64,000 bases of DNA from a virus, in the IMG/VR virus record IMGVR_UViG_3300022699_000224, positions 25,486 through 89,485 of that record; one strand, written 5' to 3'. The translations under genes and the position numbers were made by a program. Every line of letters begins with the position of its first letter. Position 1 is the first letter of the stretch. The notes beneath the pieces are model-generated. The model worked only from the letters and a program-made list of their open reading frames with translations. It searched no databases and had not been told where the DNA came from. Below, piece after piece: positions 61,769-64,000 of the stretch.

Positions 61769-61826
61769 AGGGGAGGCAAGTCTTATCGGCTTTTTGTGAC
61801 TGTAAGTATAGGTAAGGCGCTCCCCT
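61769..61826 (+). ncRNA. compact structured RNA between early genes
   Basis: A 58-nt nested fold: AGGGGAG (61769-61775) pairs with CTCCCCT (61820-61826), extended by GC/GC across one bulge. Inside it CTTATC (61782-61787) pairs with GGTAAG (61811-61816), leaving a 23-nt loop. It is much richer in G+C than its surroundings. No U-run follows, so it is not a simple terminator. It may be a small regulatory RNA, an mRNA processing signal or a protein-binding site. Confidence 0.55.
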
Positions 61827-61868
61827 AAACTAAGAATTTAATAATAAATAATTATAAACAAAAATGAA

Positions 61869-61911
61869 TTTTATTATAAATTGTTTATTATCAATAAATT
61901 ATGTTAATTTA
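61869..61911 (+). repeat. 43-bp control repeat, copy C
   Basis: Matches copy B at 34 of 43 positions, with the 17-bp core exact (61881-61897). It lies upstream of the gene at 61974. A TTGACT at 61921 and TATATA at 61950 could be promoter parts but their 23-bp spacing is too wide. Confidence 0.65.
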
Positions 61912-61973
61912 AGCCGATTATTGACTATTATAATTATTAACCTAAATGTTATATAAATAAGGAGTAATTAAAA

Positions 61974-62111
61974 ATGGCTAAGAAAATAGAACAATTTATA
62001 TTTAAAGGCGATATAGTTATAATTAATTATAATAATGGTAGAATAAAAATCGTTAACAATAAAAGGAAAAATAAAAATGTTGACACCAGATTATCAAAAA
62101 AAATATTCTAA
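61974..62111 (+). CDS. 45-residue hypothetical early protein
   Basis: ATG after AAGGAGTAATTAAAA, nearly the same leader as the gene at 61624. Basic C-terminal half. The last 35 bases overlap the next gene in another frame. No motif. Confidence 0.6.
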   Translation: MAKKIEQFIFKGDIVIINYNNGRIKIVNNKRKNKNVDTRLSKKIF

Positions 62112-62295
62112 ACAAGTTAATGTTAGATATTACAAACATTATAAAAATAAAAGTATTATTATAGTTACGTTATTTAAAGATATATTTAAGATACATAAAC
62201 GTTATTTATGCCAAAACTATACAAAAGTATATAGCTATAAGCAAAAAAATAAATTTATTCTTAAAGCTGATTATAAAAAGGAGATTATAAAATGA
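62077..62295 (+). CDS. hypothetical early protein
   Basis: 72 residues, basic and Tyr-rich (RYYKHYKNKSIIIVTLFK). Start after AAAGGAAAAATAAAA. Four-base overlap with the next gene. No family recognised. Confidence 0.6.
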   Translation: MLTPDYQKKYSKQVNVRYYKHYKNKSIIIVTLFKDIFKIHKRYLCQNYTKVYSYKQKNKFILKADYKKEIIK

Positions 62296-62675
62296 ATATT
62301 AAAATATACTTACCTGCTAATAAAAATACTAATATTAAGGGATTATGGCTTAATAATCAAGGTAAAATTATAAGCGATAATATTAGAGTATTAAATAAAA
62401 ATAATATATGCATTGATGATGTTAATATATTTATAGAAAAAATAAAAGAAAAATATAATCAAGAGGCAATATTTTATAAAGAGGTATTGACAAGAGGATA
62501 TATTCATTATAACGTTAATAAAATTGATATTTTAGAGGGATTAAAAGAAAAAATAATACATAAAGGCAATTATAGCGAATTAAAATTTTATGTAAAGTAT
62601 TATCTAAAAAAATATAGAGGCATAACTATATTTAAATTAGATAATCGTTATTTACTTGAGGCATGGCATAAATGA
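62292..62675 (+). CDS. hypothetical early protein, paralogue-like to the next
   Basis: 127 residues. The C-terminus YYLKKYRGITIFKLDNRYLL matches the form of IIKRKYKGVIYKIGNRYIV in the next protein (K-Y-x-G-x-x-x-K-x-x-N-R-Y), suggesting two related proteins with a common end domain. No known family. It overlaps both neighbours by four bases. Confidence 0.65.
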   Translation: MNIKIYLPANKNTNIKGLWLNNQGKIISDNIRVLNKNNICIDDVNIFIEKIKEKYNQEAIFYKEVLTRGYIHYNVNKIDILEGLKEKIIHKGNYSELKFYVKYYLKKYRGITIFKLDNRYLLEAWHK

Positions 62676-63046
62676 ATAAAAATATTAAATTATATCATTA
62701 TAGCAATGCAAATATTAAAGATAAAATAAAAGTTGCTTATTATGGCAATAATTATTTTACTGTTAATGATACTAAAGTAACTAATATTAAACGTAGCTTT
62801 TTTTATATCAAACCTAAGCCAGAATATTTATTATCAGCAAGTAAATATCGTTATAGCTTAAATTTTAACTTGTCTAAGTTGTATAATTTAACTAAGGACT
62901 GTAAACCTTATTTACGTAATAAGAGTATAACTCAAGCATTAAGTATAATTAAACGTAAATATAAAGGCGTTATTTATAAAATAGGCAATAGATATATAGT
63001 AAATTTATTTATTGATGTTAAATATATTCAAAAAGAGATATTATAA
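62672..63046 (+). CDS. hypothetical early protein, shares C-terminal motif with the previous
   Basis: 124 residues, basic, Tyr-rich, with the K-Y-K-G-V-I-Y-K-I-G-N-R-Y motif near residue 100. Otherwise not recognised. It may act against a host target, as small early phage proteins often do, but nothing in the sequence shows which. Confidence 0.65.
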   Translation: MNKNIKLYHYSNANIKDKIKVAYYGNNYFTVNDTKVTNIKRSFFYIKPKPEYLLSASKYRYSLNFNLSKLYNLTKDCKPYLRNKSITQALSIIKRKYKGVIYKIGNRYIVNLFIDVKYIQKEIL

Positions 63047-63081
63047 AATAAGAGTATATAAAAAAAGTGAGGTGATATAAA

Positions 63082-63174
63082 ATGTATAAATTGACTAATA
63101 GATTAAAAAAAGAGGTTGCTACATTTGCCAAAGGGAGTATATATAGATTAAATGAGAAGACAGCTTTAATATAA
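63082..63174 (+). CDS. 30-residue mini-protein
   Basis: ATG after GTGAGGTGATATAAA, stop TAA. Reading LTNRLKKEVATFAKGSIYRL. A strong Shine-Dalgarno and placement in the early run support it; the length makes it tentative. Confidence 0.45.
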   Translation: MYKLTNRLKKEVATFAKGSIYRLNEKTALI

Positions 63175-63228
63175 AAAATTATTTTTTATAACTCATTGAA
63201 ATAAAAGGACTTAGAATAAAAAATAAAT

Positions 63229-63257
63229 TTGACATTTACTCTAAAATATGTTATACT
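63229..63257 (+). promoter_or_regulatory. strong sigma70-type early promoter
   Basis: Consensus -35 TTGACA (63229-63234), 17-bp spacer, -10 TATACT (63252-63257), followed by AAAGGAGGTGAAA at the gene starting 63287. The best promoter in the window. Confidence 0.85.
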
Positions 63258-63286
63258 TTAAATAAGAATAATAAAAGGAGGTGAAA

Positions 63287-63439
63287 ATGAAAAATAGAAC
63301 CTTAATTAGAGGTAATTGTGAATATTGTGGCAAATGGTATATCTATATAGACAAAATAAATAAAGACGGAAATGTAAAATGTAGGCATTGTAAGAAAAAA
63401 TCTATGAATTGGTCAGATAGTTTATGTAAAAGTTTTTAA
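63287..63439 (+). CDS. 50-residue zinc-ribbon early protein
   Basis: ATG after AAAGGAGGTGAAA. CEYC at 11-14 and CRHC at 32-35 form a classic two-knuckle ribbon with an aromatic strand pair between. Directly behind a consensus promoter, so probably among the first proteins made. Target unknown. Confidence 0.7.
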   Translation: MKNRTLIRGNCEYCGKWYIYIDKINKDGNVKCRHCKKKSMNWSDSLCKSF

Positions 63440-63453
63440 CAAAAGAGGTTAAA

Positions 63454-63627
63454 ATGAATACGTCTATATTAAATATAAAAGAAACAATTACAGAATTAAA
63501 GCATTTATCTTGTAAATTTAGGGATAAGACTTCAGTATATTATACATCAGAATGTTCGGCTATATTTTATACTGCTGTTGCCAATGCAATTAAATATCTT
63601 TTAAAAGATGTAAACCCGAAAATTTAA
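63454..63627 (+). CDS. 57-residue hypothetical early protein
   Basis: ATG after AAGAGGTTAAA, stop TAA. Helical (NIKETITELKHL; FYTAVANAIKYLL). No motif. Co-transcribed with the zinc ribbon gene. Confidence 0.6.
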   Translation: MNTSILNIKETITELKHLSCKFRDKTSVYYTSECSAIFYTAVANAIKYLLKDVNPKI

Positions 63628-63643
63628 AAACAAATTAATATGT

Positions 63644-63649
63644 TATACT
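63644..63649 (+). promoter_or_regulatory. putative -10 element TATACT
   Basis: Within ATGTTATACTT, the same decamer as in the three better promoters, and 26 bp before the next gene start. No good -35 lies 16-18 bp upstream, so activity would need an activator or extended contacts. Confidence 0.4.
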
Positions 63650-63674
63650 TATAATAGAGATATAAGAGGATTAT

Positions 63675-63869
63675 ATGAGAAGAAAAAAAAGTTATAAAAA
63701 ATTAAAAAGAAATATAGCAAAGACTTATAGACGTAAAAGCAAAAAAAATCCTAACTATGTATATTTAATATGTAGCAAATGCGGTAAAAGTAGATATATT
63801 AGAACTAATAATAAAAAATTATATACAAAAGAAATAAGAAAAAATAATATATGTATTTTCTGTAAATAA
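63675..63869 (+). CDS. basic zinc-ribbon protein
   Basis: 64 residues. Very basic N-terminal half (RRKKSYKKLKRNIAKTYRRK), then CSKC at 33-36 and a C-terminal CIFC. Likely nucleic-acid binding. Shine-Dalgarno AAGAGGATTAT. Confidence 0.65.
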   Translation: MRRKKSYKKLKRNIAKTYRRKSKKNPNYVYLICSKCGKSRYIRTNNKKLYTKEIRKNNICIFCK

Positions 63870-63889
63870 TTATATAGGAGAAATAAAAA

Positions 63890-64000
63890 ATGAAAAAGAA
63901 TATTTATTTATTAGATGATAATTTAAAATGGCAGTGTTATAAGTATAATGAAATAAATGAATTAAATAATAGATTAGAAAAAAATAATATTATATTAGGT
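63890..64000 (+). CDS. hypothetical early protein, 3' end outside window
   Basis: 37 residues are visible from an ATG after TAGGAGAAATAAAA, open to the window edge. Helical and Asn-rich (NEINELNNRLEKNN). Not recognised. Confidence 0.55.
   Translation, partial: MKKNIYLLDDNLKWQCYKYNEINELNNRLEKNNIILG

Noticed and set aside
61921-61955. Promoter TTGACT with TATATA before the gene at 61974
   Set aside because: The spacing of 23 bp is too long for sigma70. A shared decamer-like ATGTTATAT is present but no matching -35.
1-64000. Alternative genetic code (TGA or TAG read as sense)
   Set aside because: Genes such as those ending at 2594 and 4441 stop at TGA directly at the next gene's start, and the one ending at 250 stops at TAG, giving normal protein ends.
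1-64000. Integrase, repressor or attachment site indicating a temperate phage
   Set aside because: No tyrosine or serine recombinase and no clear CI-like repressor were found. The tRNA-shaped sequence at 7611 lies inside an essential gene and is not flanked by a duplicated end, so it was not called an att site.

Overview
This window looks like a 64 kb piece of a large, very AT-rich tailed bacteriophage genome. It is cut inside a gene at both ends. Genes are packed with overlapping or touching stops and starts, the standard bacterial code is used (TAA, TAG and TGA all act as stops), and a complete siphovirus-type head and tail module is present. No sheath, integrase or clear lysogeny gene was seen. 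The host cannot be read directly. One hint is a 71-residue basic protein (4226-4441) that resembles a small basic protein family I associate with Planctomycetes, Verrucomicrobia and Chlamydiae. That resemblance rests on memory and was not searched.

Left arm, + strand, 1-14.8 kb: DNA and RNA metabolism. It holds a RecA/UvsX-like C-terminus, an RNA ligase, a site-2 protease, a possible UvsY-like protein, a cupin, a polynucleotide-kinase-like P-loop enzyme, a family B DNA polymerase, an SbcD/SbcC (gp47/gp46-like) pair, a MazG-type pyrophosphohydrolase, a HAD phosphatase and an NMN adenylyltransferase-like enzyme. The polymerase ORF contains, in frame, a 75-nt tRNA-shaped sequence ending in CCA, followed by a DUF4338 (DruA-like) domain. 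At 9.2-10.07 kb sits a compositionally distinct cassette with structured non-coding DNA on both sides of one small gene.

Middle, + strand, 14.8-29.1 kb: a surface-chemistry cassette. A LamG-domain protein is followed by an APS kinase with a membrane anchor (PAPS supply), a nucleotide-sugar dehydrogenase, an epimerase, several glycosyltransferases, four sulfotransferase-like proteins and a complete-looking NAD synthetase. Together they suggest that the phage makes or remodels a sulfated, uronic-acid-containing glycan on its virion or on the infected host.

Right arm, - strand, 60.7 down to 29.1 kb: the late operon, in the order terminase small and large subunits, portal, beta-helix protein, prohead protease/scaffold with zinc ribbons, major capsid, connectors, decoration and fibre proteins, tail completion proteins, major tail protein, chaperones, tape measure, then distal tail and fibre genes. 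The tape-measure gene carries a 359-residue intein with a LAGLIDADG endonuclease, and a free-standing homing-endonuclease-like gene sits between two structural genes. The late operon appears to start from one promoter followed at once by an intrinsic terminator, the layout of a lambda pR'-tR' antitermination switch.

Control region 60.7-61.6 kb and early genes to 64 kb (+ strand): about 0.9 kb of non-coding DNA holds divergent promoters, each with a copy of a 43-bp repeat oriented toward it. A third copy precedes the next small gene. Beyond it is a run of tiny early-type genes with strong Shine-Dalgarno sequences, sigma70-like promoters and a compact structured RNA.
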